A stretch of 64,000 nt of DNA from an uncultured Pseudomonadota bacterium (GCA_900321105.1 OOHL01000002.1:128793-192792); one strand, 5' to 3'. Numbered from the stretch's first letter, positions 50,352 through 59,867 are shown. A program made the numbers and translations. The notes: a model not told the origin generated them from the letters alone.

Positions 50352-51266
50352 TTATTTCACCGTATGGTATGTTGTGTTGTTATACTTTATATTTATCGCA
50401 TCATCTGATGCACCGCTGACCAAATTCACATAACATACATTATTACCAACCTGTATATTCAACGATGGCGTGATTTGTTTTTCTGAATACATTGGGAATA
50501 TCAAGCCAGTTGATGTCCGTAATGTGGTATGTTCACCAGGACATATCGCGGCACATGTTCCGATATCTGTATAATTTAATCCACCTGTGCATAATATCCC
50601 ACATATTGCATCATCGGTATTTTCATCACATTGCTGATTTAAAAGAAATGTTTGATATCCACTGGCGCACGAACCATTTGTCAATGTTGCCATTGTGTTA
50701 GAATTTAACAAGATGTCTTGATAATTCGTTGGACAATCACCCGCAGAATATGTAGAACACGAACCATTATTAACCTGAAACCCGTTATCGCAAAGTGTGA
50801 CTTCTGCGCCCATTACGAAGCCATTATATACAGGATACACATCTTCTGGCATTTCTTTGGCACTGTATCCACCTATTTTACATAACCCGTTATCCAAAGC
50901 CATAAAAGAAGATGAATTTAATTCCAAATTATCATCGTCTTGCTGACATGTGCCCTGGGTATATGCAACACACGCACCGTTGTTCGGTGCATAACCTTCG
51001 TCACAAAGCGTGACCGCCGTTCCCATAACAAAACCATTATAAACCGCAACAACATCATCTGGAATTTCCAATAATGCATAGCCACCAATTTTACACAAAC
51101 CACCTTCAACCGCCATAAATGTTGATTCTGAAAAATCGGTATATTGTGTATCTATGTGTTTTTCAACACCCAATGTTGCATACCCAGATGGACAAGATGA
51201 AGAAAATCCAGCATTTACGTAAATAAATACCGATAACATAATAAAAAACTTGTAACCCCGTATCAT
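50352..51266 (-). CDS. Secreted cysteine-rich repeat protein behind the second leader RNA
   Basis: 304 residues from ATG 51266 (gggggac directly upstream, as in copy 1 of the leader). Signal MIRGYKFFIMLSVFIYVNAG. Two tandem units of about 65 residues share CKIGGYALLEIPDDVVAVYN / CKIGGYSAKEMPEDVYPVYN, FVMGTAVTLCDEGY / FVMGAEVTLCDNGF and NNGAC / NNGSC. The last 50 residues (ITPSLNIQVGNNVCYVNL) match the C-terminal domain of the protein at 20653-21366. Likely a surface protein; function unknown. Confidence 0.7.
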   Translation of the reverse strand: MIRGYKFFIMLSVFIYVNAGFSSSCPSGYATLGVEKHIDTQYTDFSESTFMAVEGGLCKIGGYALLEIPDDVVAVYNGFVMGTAVTLCDEGYAPNNGACVAYTQGTCQQDDDNLELNSSSFMALDNGLCKIGGYSAKEMPEDVYPVYNGFVMGAEVTLCDNGFQVNNGSCSTYSAGDCPTNYQDILLNSNTMATLTNGSCASGYQTFLLNQQCDENTDDAICGILCTGGLNYTDIGTCAAICPGEHTTLRTSTGLIFPMYSEKQITPSLNIQVGNNVCYVNLVSGASDDAINIKYNNTTYHTVK

Positions 51267-51467
51267 TTGTCCCCCTGGCGTGTTTGCCAAAATAACCGCC
51301 AAAACAACAAAGGCGGTTGGAGGTTAAGAACAATTTAAAGACGAAATTGCACCGTTTATTCAATATATTCACAGTCCTCCAACCAATCGTTGGAGATTCT
51401 TTTACGTCTTTTTCGACGGTCTTCAAATAGGTTCTTAAGCCTAATCAACAAAACCCTTGCTGACACA
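51267..51467 (-). promoter_or_regulatory. Structured leader RNA (copy 2), riboswitch-like
   Basis: Minus-strand counterpart of 19745-19942, alignable along its whole length: P1 TCAGCAA/TTGTTGA, P2 with loop pairing TTAAGAAC (plus 51431-51438) to GTTCTTAA (plus 51324-51331), P3 CGTC/GACG, P4 CTCCAAC/GTTGGAG, identical linker (plus 51357-51371), P5, CCTCCAACC and AACCGCC/GGCGGTT. Stems are kept while sequences change. -10 box TATAAA lies just upstream. Confidence 0.8.
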
Positions 51468-51504
51468 GCAATTTTATAACAAATAAGTATTTAATTACAA
51501 GTAA

Positions 51505-51527
51505 AAAAATACCCGCATTTTGCGGGG
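51505..51527 (-). terminator. Terminator between parC end and leader RNA copy 2
   Basis: Minus strand: cccgca aaa tgcggg followed by tattttttta. As parC ends at 51537, this closes parC. Confidence 0.8.
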
Positions 51528-51536
51528 AAACATAAA

Positions 51537-53774
51537 TTATTTTCCGAATTTACCACTGCGTGGAAAGCCTACTGGTATTGTATGACCCTGGGATGCACGT
51601 TTCGCCAACCATGGTTTAATATCATCCAATTTTGTTGTTCCGCGGCCCGTTGTCCATCCAAATCCATCCACCATATTAAAGAACATAGCATCAATAGTAT
51701 ATGTGCGTTCAGCGTTATATTTTTGTAATATTACACCCTTGCCACGTGTCATTTCTGGGATTTGGTTTGCTTCAAATATCAGCAATTTATCGTTTGAGCC
51801 CGACAATGCAACCATATCACCATCAACGCGCACACATAATACCGCCGGATTTTTATCATCAACGTTCATAATCTGTTTACCGTTTTTGGTTTGTGCAACA
51901 CAATTTTCACCGGCAACGATAAATCCTGTTCCGTGTCTTCCCACAACCAGATATTTCGCGTTTGTATCCAATACGAACGCTTTTACAATCGTTTCTTCGG
52001 CACTGATGTCTGCCATCATACGCACTGATTCACCAAAACCACGTGCCGATGGCAAATCGTTTCCAGATAATGTGAACATTTTACCGCCACTTGCAAACAA
52101 ATTGATTTTATCGGTTGTTTGTGCGTGAAACGCGAATTGTAATTCATCACCTTCCTTGAATTTCATATCAAGGTTGTTCAAATCCAAGTGACCCTTGGCC
52201 GCGCGTATCCATCCCATTGTGGACAACACGACAGTAATAGGTTCTTTTTCTATAAATTCATCCGCATTAACAACGATTTCTTCACCGACTGGCACCCATT
52301 GAGTGCGACGGCGCCCCAGTGCTGTTGTTTTTGCATACTGTTTTTTAATATCATCAAACCAGGCGTGCAATTGTGCATTTTGAATTTCTTCGCTGTTCAA
52401 CAATGCCTGTAATTTATCTTTTTCTGCACGCAATTCTTTGTCTTCGCGTTTGATTTCCATTTCTTCCAATTTACGCAAAGAACGCAAACGTGTATTCAAT
52501 ATCGATTCAACCTGAATTTCAGTCAGTTTGAATTCATCCATCAATACAGCCTTTGGATCATCTTCGTTACGGATTATTTCAATAACGCGATCCAAATTCA
52601 AATAAACTATCAATAATCCGCCCAAAATCTCCAATCTGCGTTCTATATTCCCCAGACGCCATTTAGTGCGACGCAATAAAACATTTTTCTGGTGCGCAAT
52701 AAATTCACGCAACACATCACCAATTGGCATAACACGTGGTGCGCCTTTTGAATCAACGACATTGAAATTCATATTGAATTTATATTCCAAATCAGTCATT
52801 GCAAACAAATGCGCCATCATTTTATCAATTGGAATATTGCGACTTTTTGGTGTAATAACGATACGCACATCGGTCGTTGATTCATCAACAATATCTTCGA
52901 CCAGTGGCAATTTTTTTGCATCAATTAAATCTGCAATTTGTTCCACTAATTTAGATTTTATAATACCGTATGGGATTTCGGTGATAACAACCTGTTCTGC
53001 ACCACGTTCTAATTTTTCAGTTTCCCATTTTGCACGAATACGAAATGCACCGCGTCCAGTATCATAGTTTTTACAAATTGTTGCAAAATCATCAATTAAA
53101 ACGCCACCAGTTGGGAAATCAGGTCCAACCAATTTTTTCATAATTTGTTCTGTGGTTGCGTCTTTTTTATCAACAACCAGATTTAACGCATCCATAATTT
53201 CAGATACATTATGTGTTGGAATATTCGTTGCCATACCAACCGCAATACCCATACCACCATTGGCCAATAAATTAGGAAATGCGCCTGGCATAACCGTTGG
53301 TTCAACCGTTGTCCCATCAAAATTAGGCATCATGTCAACGCTGTCTTCGTCAATGCCTTCCATAATCAGCATTGCTGCCGCCGTCATTTTTGATTCTGTA
53401 TAACGATATGCAGCCTGGGGATCGCCATCAATATTACCAAAGTTTCCCTGGCCATCAATCAATGGATAACGAACCGAAAAATCTTGAGCCAAACGCACCA
53501 TCGCATCATAAACAGATGAATCACCATGTGGGTGATAATGCCCCAGCACGTCCCCAACAACCGTTGCGCATTTACGAAAAGCCGCATTTGGCGACAATTT
53601 TTGCCGCAACATAGAATACAAAATTCGACGATGCACAGGCTTTAAACCATCCCTTACATCAGGCAATGCGCGCGCCACAATCGTACTTACCGCGTACGAC
53701 AAATAACGTTCAGACAATGCATCTGATAATTGTTGACCTGATATATTTTCAACTGTATTTTCGACTTTTCTCAT
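51537..53774 (-). CDS. parC: DNA topoisomerase IV subunit A
   Basis: 745 residues from ATG 53774. Breakage-reunion domain with SAVS-type start ([20 protein letters not shown]), [20 protein letters not shown], catalytic Tyr in [10 protein letters not shown]. The C-terminal domain has [10 protein letters not shown] and lacks the GyrA box, so it is ParC and not GyrA. It decatenates daughter chromosomes. An upstream ATG at 53870 lies in the rpsU terminator and is rejected. Confidence 0.92.
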   Translation of the reverse strand: MRKVENTVENISGQQLSDALSERYLSYAVSTIVARALPDVRDGLKPVHRRILYSMLRQKLSPNAAFRKCATVVGDVLGHYHPHGDSSVYDAMVRLAQDFSVRYPLIDGQGNFGNIDGDPQAAYRYTESKMTAAAMLIMEGIDEDSVDMMPNFDGTTVEPTVMPGAFPNLLANGGMGIAVGMATNIPTHNVSEIMDALNLVVDKKDATTEQIMKKLVGPDFPTGGVLIDDFATICKNYDTGRGAFRIRAKWETEKLERGAEQVVITEIPYGIIKSKLVEQIADLIDAKKLPLVEDIVDESTTDVRIVITPKSRNIPIDKMMAHLFAMTDLEYKFNMNFNVVDSKGAPRVMPIGDVLREFIAHQKNVLLRRTKWRLGNIERRLEILGGLLIVYLNLDRVIEIIRNEDDPKAVLMDEFKLTEIQVESILNTRLRSLRKLEEMEIKREDKELRAEKDKLQALLNSEEIQNAQLHAWFDDIKKQYAKTTALGRRRTQWVPVGEEIVVNADEFIEKEPITVVLSTMGWIRAAKGHLDLNNLDMKFKEGDELQFAFHAQTTDKINLFASGGKMFTLSGNDLPSARGFGESVRMMADISAEETIVKAFVLDTNAKYLVVGRHGTGFIVAGENCVAQTKNGKQIMNVDDKNPAVLCVRVDGDMVALSGSNDKLLIFEANQIPEMTRGKGVILQKYNAERTYTIDAMFFNMVDGFGWTTGRGTTKLDDIKPWLAKRASQGHTIPVGFPRSGKFGK

Positions 53775-53830
53775 GATTCTTTCCGCTTTTATCAGGTAAA
53801 GATTAAAACATTTGAAAAAATAAAACAAGC

Positions 53831-53858
53831 AAAAAACCGCCATATAGGCGGTTTTTTT
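53831..53858 (-). terminator. rpsU terminator
   Basis: Minus strand: aaccgcc tatat ggcggtt followed by ttttgc; 20 bases after the rpsU stop. Confidence 0.8.
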
Positions 53859-53873
53859 GAAATTGGACACAAA

Positions 53874-54080
53874 TTAGAATCCAAAGACCATACGTTGTTT
53901 CGATTGACGTTTCTTTTCGTTACGAACCGCTTCTTCTTTCAAGCGTTTACGTTTGGTCGTTGGTTTTTCGTAACGTTGACGTTCTTTCATTTCGCGGTAC
54001 AGACCTTCTTTTTGTGATTTACGTTTCGCAACACGCAAAGCCTGTTCAACGTTGTTATCACGAACCAAAACTTTAACCAT
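53874..54080 (-). CDS. rpsU: 30S ribosomal protein bS21
   Basis: 68 residues: [40 protein letters not shown] and a basic tail. Ribosome site aaggggg precedes ATG 54080. bS21 supports translation initiation near the anti-Shine-Dalgarno sequence. Confidence 0.96.
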   Translation of the reverse strand: MVKVLVRDNNVEQALRVAKRKSQKEGLYREMKERQRYEKPTTKRKRLKEEAVRNEKKRQSKQRMVFGF

Positions 54081-54171
54081 TATGTATTCACCCCCTTTGG
54101 CGAATTTGTATTGTATTTGTTAATGCTGATGACGATTTTATATTATAAAAACCGAAAACACAAGAAAAATC

Positions 54172-54200
54172 TTGACTTTTATTTGATAAATGAATAAAAT
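54172..54200 (+). promoter_or_regulatory. Promoter of the tRNA-Ala-like gene
   Basis: TTGACT (54172-54177), 17-base spacer, TAAAAT (54195-54200), 33 bases before the tRNA 5' end. Confidence 0.65.
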
Positions 54201-54233
54201 ATGTGGGCTTTCAAAAGAAAGTCGCAAAGTTCT

Positions 54234-54305
54234 GGGGTTGTAGCTCAGTTGGTAGAGCACCTGCTTTGCAAGCAGGGGGTCGTCAGTTCGAGCCTGATCA
54301 GCGGC
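54234..54305 (+). tRNA. tRNA-Ala (TGC) with an abnormal acceptor stem, possibly a pseudo-tRNA
   Basis: D-arm gctcagttggtagagc, anticodon arm cctgctttgcaagcagg (TGC) and T-arm gtcagttcgagcctgat are normal. The acceptor 5' strand is ggggttg but the 3' strand is cagcggc, giving G-G oppositions at pairs 2-71 and 3-70, and the G3-U70 identity pair of tRNA-Ala is absent. No CCA follows (tttatt), although the other four tRNAs here encode CCA. It has a promoter, so a transcript is likely, but aminoacylation is doubtful. Confidence 0.6.
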
Positions 54306-54340
54306 TTTATTGCCCTATATAAAAATATTTTACAAAAATC

Positions 54341-54368
54341 TTGACAAACACAAAAATATGTCTATAAT
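54341..54368 (+). promoter_or_regulatory. Promoter of the carrier-protein-like gene pair
   Basis: TTGACA (54341-54346), 16-base spacer, TATAAT (54363-54368): near-consensus, implying strong expression. Confidence 0.75.
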
Positions 54369-54397
54369 AAGTGATGTTACAAAAGGAAAAATAACAA

Positions 54398-55132
54398 ATG
54401 ACAGAAACAAACAATATTTCGTTTAGACAAAACGTGTTGGAAACTGTTGTGCAAACGCTTCATTATGAAGAGCCTCGCACAAGAAATTTTCAACCAATAA
54501 CAGAAATAACCAGATTAGATGAAGATTTAGACCTTCAATGCTGGAGCGTCGCTTTCTTTATAAACGCTCTTGAAGAAGTCACACAATTAAATTTAGATAC
54601 ACTTTTAAGCGATTTGAACACTATTGGTGATATATGTGATTTAGTTGAACAAAGATTTAAATCTGCAGACAAAAGATTATTAATGCATAAAGTTTTTGCA
54701 ACTAAAATTTTACCTTATCTCAACACTGCACCATCTATTATAGCAACAAAAACAGCGACAACTTTAAAACAAAAACAAGTAACCCAACCAAAGGAACAAA
54801 AAATGATACAACTTTTAGAAGGTTATAATCATGCAATAACACCTGAATCTGTTTTTTATAATGTTAAACAGATTTTATTGGTTCAAAACAATAAAAAAGC
54901 ATTGAATTTGTCAATGGATTTTCAAATGATTAAAGATTTGAAAATGTTCGGATCAAAACTTACAAACTTGGTCAAAGAATTGGAAAATCGCTATCAATTG
55001 CCTATCGTATCACAGGCACAAATTCAACGTGCAAAAACTCTGCAAGAATTCTGTGCAATATGTGCTGGCGATTTGAACAAAGGCAGAATAGCAGTTATTT
55101 CCGGACAACAAATGGCTCAAAACAAACGATAA
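54398..55132 (+). CDS. Protein with two acyl-carrier-like domains lacking the attachment serine
   Basis: 244 residues, ribosome site aaagga. Residues 5-90 read like an ACP: helix 1 FRQNVLETVVQTLHY, then LDEDLDLQCWSVAFFINALE (compare DLDLDSIDAVDLVVKLQ of the ACP at 41321), then LLSDLNTIGDICDLVEQRF. The attachment Ser is replaced (QC for DS). A linker leads to a second similar unit at about 140-230 (NLSMDFQMIKDLKMFGSKLT, QIQRAKTLQEFCAICAGDL). Together with the next gene this gives four such units. Fold assignment is inference from pattern. Confidence 0.55.
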   Translation: MTETNNISFRQNVLETVVQTLHYEEPRTRNFQPITEITRLDEDLDLQCWSVAFFINALEEVTQLNLDTLLSDLNTIGDICDLVEQRFKSADKRLLMHKVFATKILPYLNTAPSIIATKTATTLKQKQVTQPKEQKMIQLLEGYNHAITPESVFYNVKQILLVQNNKKALNLSMDFQMIKDLKMFGSKLTNLVKELENRYQLPIVSQAQIQRAKTLQEFCAICAGDLNKGRIAVISGQQMAQNKR

Positions 55133-55150
55133 TATAAAAGGCAAAATAAA

Positions 55151-55792
55151 ATGGCAAAAACAGAAATCACTTATAATCAGTTGTTCAAAGCAGCCCAAGA
55201 ATATTTAGTGCAAGAAGATAAAGAATTGTATTTAAATCCACGCGATGTGACTGCTACATCAAAATTAAGTGATTTACATTTTGATGATGCCGTAAAAATA
55301 CAATTAATCAAATATGTGGAAGAAAAATTCAATATTCCACAGGTTGATGACGACGAAATAGATTACAGAAAATATAGTAATCTGGGTGAATTTTGTCGTG
55401 CATTATTCGTCATCATAAACAGACCAGATGTTAAAAAAGAAAACCCACAAACACGCGAAGAAGTTTTCTCGATTATAAACAAACATCTTTACGAACACTA
55501 TGGCATTTATTTTGCAAAACCAATATCAAATTGGTCTAAAGATTTTGGGTTAAAAGATTTTGACATTCCAAACTTTTATGATTGGGTACAAAGAACATTT
55601 TCAATAGAATTGCCTTATTTCTATTTCAAAGATTTAAACGCTTTGTGCGACATTGTTTGGTTGCAAATAAACAAGAAAAAAGAAAAACAAAAATTGAAAT
55701 TGAAACAACAACAATTCAAAGAAAATATTAAATTAAAAGCACAACAAACTTTCAATAAAGTTGCGAATTTGTTCAAATCTCATACAAAATAA
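55151..55792 (+). CDS. Second protein with two acyl-carrier-like domains lacking the attachment serine
   Basis: 213 residues, 18 bases after the preceding gene. First unit, about 8-90: YNQLFKAAQEYLVQEDKELY, SKLSDLHFDDAVKIQLIKYV, YSNLGEFCRALFVII. Second unit, about 100-180: EEVFSIINKHLYEHYGIYFA, DFGLKDFDIPNFYDWVQRTF, LNALCDIVWLQI. In both, the spot of the pantetheine Ser is Asp or another residue. The C-terminus is a basic coiled coil (KKKEKQKLKLKQQQFKENIK). Unknown function; a structural or binding role of ACP-like helices is possible. Confidence 0.55.
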   Translation: MAKTEITYNQLFKAAQEYLVQEDKELYLNPRDVTATSKLSDLHFDDAVKIQLIKYVEEKFNIPQVDDDEIDYRKYSNLGEFCRALFVIINRPDVKKENPQTREEVFSIINKHLYEHYGIYFAKPISNWSKDFGLKDFDIPNFYDWVQRTFSIELPYFYFKDLNALCDIVWLQINKKKEKQKLKLKQQQFKENIKLKAQQTFNKVANLFKSHTK

Positions 55793-55817
55793 AAAACGCC
55801 CGCTTGGGCGTTTTTTA
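55791..55817. terminator. Bidirectional terminator between the ACP-like pair and mscS
   Basis: aaaacgccc gctt gggcgtttt flanked by A and T runs. Confidence 0.85.
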
Positions 55818-56639
55818 TTTGTTCTTAACATGCACATCCATTTGTGGAAATGGAAAATGTAATTTATTTTTTGGGAACTTTTTATATACAGTTTCCAATA
55901 CTGCCGCTTTGGTTGGTAATAAATCATCAAAAGTTGTCCAATAACGAATCGTTATTACAACCGCGCTATCATCCAGGGATGCAACGAAAACGATTGGCAC
56001 AGGATCTTTCAAGACACGTTTATCTTTCTTTAATATTTTCAAAGCCAATTCACGCGCATGTTCCACATCATCACCATAAGATATCGCAACATTTAAATCT
56101 GTTCTGCGTGTTTCGCCCATTGCCAGATTAGTTATAACACCATTTGCCAATGCACCATTTGGTAAAAACAAAACCTGGTTATCAAAAGTATTTACTTGCG
56201 TTGTAAATATCATAATTTTCTTTACGACACCAACAGTACCATCGGCCGTTTCAATTGCATCACCAACACGAAATGGTTTGAACAATAATATCACAATTCC
56301 GCCGGCTACATTTTGCAGCATTCCTGACAATGCCATACCTATTGCCAATGATGCGGCACCTAGCACTGCTACAATAGATGTCATTTGAACACCCATTGTT
56401 GTTAATATGATAATAAACACAAACACTTTCATTGTGATGTTCAAAAACGATAATGTGAATGTTGCAAGTGACGGTTCAACATTGTGTATTTTCATACCAT
56501 ATCCAACCGAAGCAATAACTTTCTTCACAACCCAAAAACCAACCAGCCATATCGCGATTGCGGCCAATAGTTTCATACCGAAATCAGCAACCAATTGACC
56601 AATTGTCATTACCAGGGAATCAAGTGTCATATTTTGCAT
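55815..56639 (-). CDS. Small-conductance mechanosensitive channel (MscS family)
   Basis: 274 residues with three N-terminal membrane helices; TM3 reads VAVLGAASLAIGMALSGMLQNVAGG, shown in two pieces as LGAASLAIGMALSGM and LQNVAGGIVILLFKPF, the pore helix and beta-domain start of MscS. It has normal length for E. coli-type MscS. It protects against osmotic downshock. Confidence 0.9.
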   Translation of the reverse strand: MQNMTLDSLVMTIGQLVADFGMKLLAAIAIWLVGFWVVKKVIASVGYGMKIHNVEPSLATFTLSFLNITMKVFVFIIILTTMGVQMTSIVAVLGAASLAIGMALSGMLQNVAGGIVILLFKPFRVGDAIETADGTVGVVKKIMIFTTQVNTFDNQVLFLPNGALANGVITNLAMGETRRTDLNVAISYGDDVEHARELALKILKKDKRVLKDPVPIVFVASLDDSAVVITIRYWTTFDDLLPTKAAVLETVYKKFPKNKLHFPFPQMDVHVKNK

Positions 56640-56696
56640 TTTTTAATCCTTTCCTTACCAACAAAAATCTAACAAAAAAACCTGATTTTATGCAAG

Positions 56697-56728
56697 AAAA
56701 AAACACCGCCAAAACGGCGGTGTTTTTT
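56697..56728. terminator. Bidirectional terminator between mscS and clpB
   Basis: aacaccgcc aaaa cggcggtgtt with flanking A and T runs. It lies 11 bases past the clpB stop and upstream of mscS, so its main role is ending clpB. Confidence 0.8.
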
Positions 56729-56738
56729 CATAATTTTT

Positions 56739-58796
56739 TTATTGTATCAATAATTCTTTGCCATGTACATCAACATTGACTGTCGAGCCTTCACCAACCG
56801 CGCCAGACAAAATCAAATCTGCAATTTTATCTTCCACTGCGGTTGTTATAAGTCGTTTCAATGGACGTGCACCAAAGACTGCATCATAACCATTATCAGC
56901 CAACCATTGAATTGCCTTGTCACTGACACGCAAAGATATTTGACGTTCAGATAACCTTTTTTCCAATATCTTTAACTGGATTTTAACAATATTGCCCATA
57001 ACGTCTTTACCCAGCGCATTAAAGAAAACAATTTCATCGATACGGTTAATAAATTCAGGTCTGAATTGTTTTTTCACTGCATCCATACTTGGCAAATTAC
57101 TTGTCATAATAATGATAGTATTTGTGAAATTAACAATGCGCCCCTGCCCGTCTGTAAGACGTCCATCATCCAATATTTGCAAAAATACATTGAACACATC
57201 AGGATTTGCTTTTTCAATTTCATCGAATAACAATACCTGATATGGACGACGACGTACAGATTCTGTTAATTCGCCACCTTGTTCATACCCCACGTATCCC
57301 GGGGGGGCACCGATTAAACGCGCAACCGAATGTGGTTCCATATATTCAGACATATCGATTCGTGTCATTGCGGTATCATCATTGAACAGATATTCAGCCA
57401 ATGCTTTTGCAACCTCTGTTTTACCGACACCGGTTGGTCCCAAGAACATAAATGAACCAGATGGACGACGTGGGTCACTTAACCCTGCGCGTGAACGACG
57501 AATCGCACGTGCAACAACAGACAGCGCGTGATCTTGACCAACAACACGTTTACGTAATTCATCTTCGATATTTAATAATTTAGATTGTTCTTCGACCGAC
57601 AATCTGTCCGCGGGAACACCTGTCCATTTTGATACAACAGCTGCGATATGTTCTGGTAATACGGTTTTATATTCTTTGGATTCGGTGTTTTGTTTTTTGA
57701 TTTCTTCTTCCAATTCTGGAATTTTACCGTATTGTAATGCCGATGCTTTTTCATAATCGCCATTACGCATTGCGATTGCAACCTCGGCACGTGCGGCATC
57801 CAGTGCAGCCATCGCATCAGACAAACCTTTCATTTTCTTTTGTTCATCAACCCATTTTGCAGTCATCTCGCGGGATTCAGATTCCATTTTTTCAATCAAA
57901 GATTCCAAATCTTTCAAACGTTTTTTTGATTCTTCGTCTTTTTCTTTTTTCAAGGCTTGTTGTTCAATTTTAAGTTGCATTAAATGACGGTCCAGTTCAT
58001 CCAGTTTTTCCGGTTTGGATGCAATTTCAATACGAACACGCGCAGCTGCTTCATCAATTAAATCGATTGCTTTATCTGGTAAAAATCTGTCTGTAATATA
58101 ACGATTCGATAATTTTACCGCCGCTACCAGTGCGGAATCCGCAATACGAACACCATGGTGTCCTTCGTATTTATCTTTCAGCCCACGCAAGATGGAAATT
58201 GTATCATCAACTGTTGGTTCGTCTACATAAACAGGTTGAAAACGACGTGCCAATGCCGGATCTTTTTCAATGTATTGACGGTATTCATCCAATGTTGTCG
58301 CACCAACACAGTGTAATTCACCACGCGCCAACATAGGTTTTAATAAATTACCAGCATCCATGGAACCTTCGCCCTTGCCTGCGCCGACCATAGTGTGCAA
58401 TTCATCAATAAATAAAATTATTTCACCATTGGCTTCTTTGACTGCCTTTAATATTGCTTTCAATCTTCCTTCGAATTGACCACGGAACATTGCACCCGCC
58501 ATAAGCGCACCCATATCAAGTGATAATAATTTTTTGTTTAATAAATTTTCAGGCATATCACCGGAAACTATTCTTTGTGCCAGCCCTTCAACAATAGCTG
58601 TTTTACCAACACCAGGATTTCCAATCAAAACCGGATTATTTTTCGTACGACGCGACAATACTTGAATTGTTCTGCGTACCTCGTCTTCACGACCGATAAC
58701 AGGGTCTAATTTACCTTCGCTTGCCAATTTAGTAAAATCAGTAGTGTATTTTTCAATTGCTTGCTGTGGTGTTTCTTGAACTTCATCTGGATTCAT
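56739..58796 (-). CDS. clpB: ClpB disaggregase lacking the N-terminal domain
   Basis: 685 residues against about 860 for usual ClpB. It starts [20 protein letters not shown], immediately ahead of NBD1, so the Clp_N substrate domain is absent. NBD1 has [14 protein letters not shown] and [10 protein letters not shown]; the middle coiled-coil domain (about 250-370) that marks ClpB is present; NBD2 has [14 protein letters not shown] and [13 protein letters not shown]. Near NBD2's end the segment between SNLP and [11 protein letters not shown] is shortened. With DnaK it dissolves protein aggregates. A heat-shock-type promoter lies upstream. Confidence 0.9.
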   Translation of the reverse strand: MNPDEVQETPQQAIEKYTTDFTKLASEGKLDPVIGREDEVRRTIQVLSRRTKNNPVLIGNPGVGKTAIVEGLAQRIVSGDMPENLLNKKLLSLDMGALMAGAMFRGQFEGRLKAILKAVKEANGEIILFIDELHTMVGAGKGEGSMDAGNLLKPMLARGELHCVGATTLDEYRQYIEKDPALARRFQPVYVDEPTVDDTISILRGLKDKYEGHHGVRIADSALVAAVKLSNRYITDRFLPDKAIDLIDEAAARVRIEIASKPEKLDELDRHLMQLKIEQQALKKEKDEESKKRLKDLESLIEKMESESREMTAKWVDEQKKMKGLSDAMAALDAARAEVAIAMRNGDYEKASALQYGKIPELEEEIKKQNTESKEYKTVLPEHIAAVVSKWTGVPADRLSVEEQSKLLNIEDELRKRVVGQDHALSVVARAIRRSRAGLSDPRRPSGSFMFLGPTGVGKTEVAKALAEYLFNDDTAMTRIDMSEYMEPHSVARLIGAPPGYVGYEQGGELTESVRRRPYQVLLFDEIEKANPDVFNVFLQILDDGRLTDGQGRIVNFTNTIIIMTSNLPSMDAVKKQFRPEFINRIDEIVFFNALGKDVMGNIVKIQLKILEKRLSERQISLRVSDKAIQWLADNGYDAVFGARPLKRLITTAVEDKIADLILSGAVGEGSTVNVDVHGKELLIQ

Positions 58797-58825
58797 TGTA
58801 ATACCTCTTTTTTTATTATCAATGT

Positions 58826-58855
58826 CTATATAGTCACACTTTTTGAAAATTCAAG
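58826..58855 (-). promoter_or_regulatory. Candidate RpoH (sigma-32) promoter of clpB
   Basis: Minus strand CTTGAA (58855-58850), 16-base spacer, CTATATAG (58833-58826). This fits the alphaproteobacterial heat-shock consensus CTTGA...C-TAT-T better than sigma-70 boxes. It lies 30 bases before ATG 58796. Confidence 0.5.
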
Positions 58856-58965
58856 ACTTTCGGAATACACACCTAGGCGAACAAAATAATATAAAAAATG
58901 AAAACATTACTTGACTTTTACCAAATTATATTATAAATTATTGCCCAGTAATTAAAGGATTTAAA

Positions 58966-59346
58966 ATGCCACGTACATGTAAAGTAACTGGAAAAAAGAC
59001 AATGGTTGGAATGAATGTATCGCATTCTATGCGTCATACAAAACGTACATTCTTGCCAAATTTACAAAAATTATCGTTCCACAGTGATATTTTGGGACGT
59101 GATTTCAGCCTGCGTATTTCTACTGCTGGATTGCGCACATTAACAAAACACGGTGGATTGGATGCCTATGTAATGGCGAAACCTGTATCCCGTTTGACAC
59201 CAGAAATGGCTGCAATTAAAAAAGCCATTGAAAAGAAAAACGGCAAAGCCGAAAAGCCTGCAAAAAAACCGGTTCACAAACCAACACGCAGCGCACGTTT
59301 GGTAAAAAAGGTCGAAGCTAAAAAAGCAGCCGCAAAAGCAAAATAA
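58966..59346 (+). CDS. rpmB: 50S ribosomal protein bL28 with a long basic tail
   Basis: 126 residues. The first 85 are standard bL28 (MPRTCKVTGKKTMVGMNVSH, TKRTFLPNLQKLSFHSDILG, LRISTAGLRTLTKHGGLDAY). The last 40 add a Lys/Ala/Pro-rich tail (KKNGKAEKPAKKPVHKP and ending KKAAAKAK). Most bL28 are 75-100 residues, so this tail is an extension, reminiscent of the K/A-rich phage-block protein at 6504. Confidence 0.93.
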   Translation: MPRTCKVTGKKTMVGMNVSHSMRHTKRTFLPNLQKLSFHSDILGRDFSLRISTAGLRTLTKHGGLDAYVMAKPVSRLTPEMAAIKKAIEKKNGKAEKPAKKPVHKPTRSARLVKKVEAKKAAAKAK

Positions 59347-59365
59347 GCGACTGTGATTAAGTTAT

Positions 59366-59450
59366 GGCCCTGTGGCGGAACTGGTAGACGCGCTTGACTC
59401 AAAATCAAGTTCTGCAAGGAGTATCGGTTCGATTCCGATCAGGGCCACCA
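59366..59450 (+). tRNA. tRNA-Leu (CAA)
   Basis: Acceptor ggccctg/cagggcc fully paired, anticodon loop ctcaaaa (CAA), variable arm ttctgcaaggagtat, T-loop ttcgatt, discriminator A, encoded CCA ending at 59450. A terminator follows at 59461. Its 3' end is repeated twice downstream. Confidence 0.95.
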
Positions 59451-59867
59451 GAAATAAGAAAACGTTCCCTTGTGGGACGTTTTTTTATTTATGCTTGGAT
59501 ATGACGAAGAGAACCGAAGGTTCGGAGACGATAGTTGGCGAAAACGAGCATAGCGAAGTTTAAGCCTTACGAGTCGATGGGGACCCAATGTGAAACATTG
59601 GGGTATAACATTCCGATCAGGGCCACCAGAAACGAAGAAATACACACCATTGAGGTGTGTATTTTTTTGTTTGTTATGTTTTGTTGATCGGAAGCGAACA
59701 GCGGTTCGTAACGTAGCGAAGCGAAGTGAAAAGGGCCCGCGTTCATCAGTTAAAAAAATAAGGGACAACAAGTAGATTTTGTAAATGTAAATGCAACAAA
59801 ATCGTTACGGTTGCCGCATAGGCACCAAGTGCCGAGCGAATCTACATTCCGATCAGGGCCACCAGAA
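59451..59867 (+). repeat. Two tandem units each ending in a copy of the tRNA-Leu 3' end
   Basis: A 22-nt segment beginning attccgatc and ending ccaccagaa occurs at 59432-59453 (in the tRNA), 59610-59631 and 59846-59867, so spacing is 178 and 236 bases. Each copy includes the T-stem end, acceptor strand, CCA and three more bases. Copy 1 and copy 2 are each followed within 40 bases by a terminator hairpin (59461-59486; 59639-59667). Between them are short inverted repeats (accgaaggttcgg; cccaatgtgaaacattggg; ggcaccaagtgcc) and no gene. Confidence 0.75.
59461..59486 (+). terminator. tRNA-Leu terminator
   Basis: aacgttccc ttgt gggacgttt followed by tttta. Confidence 0.75.
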
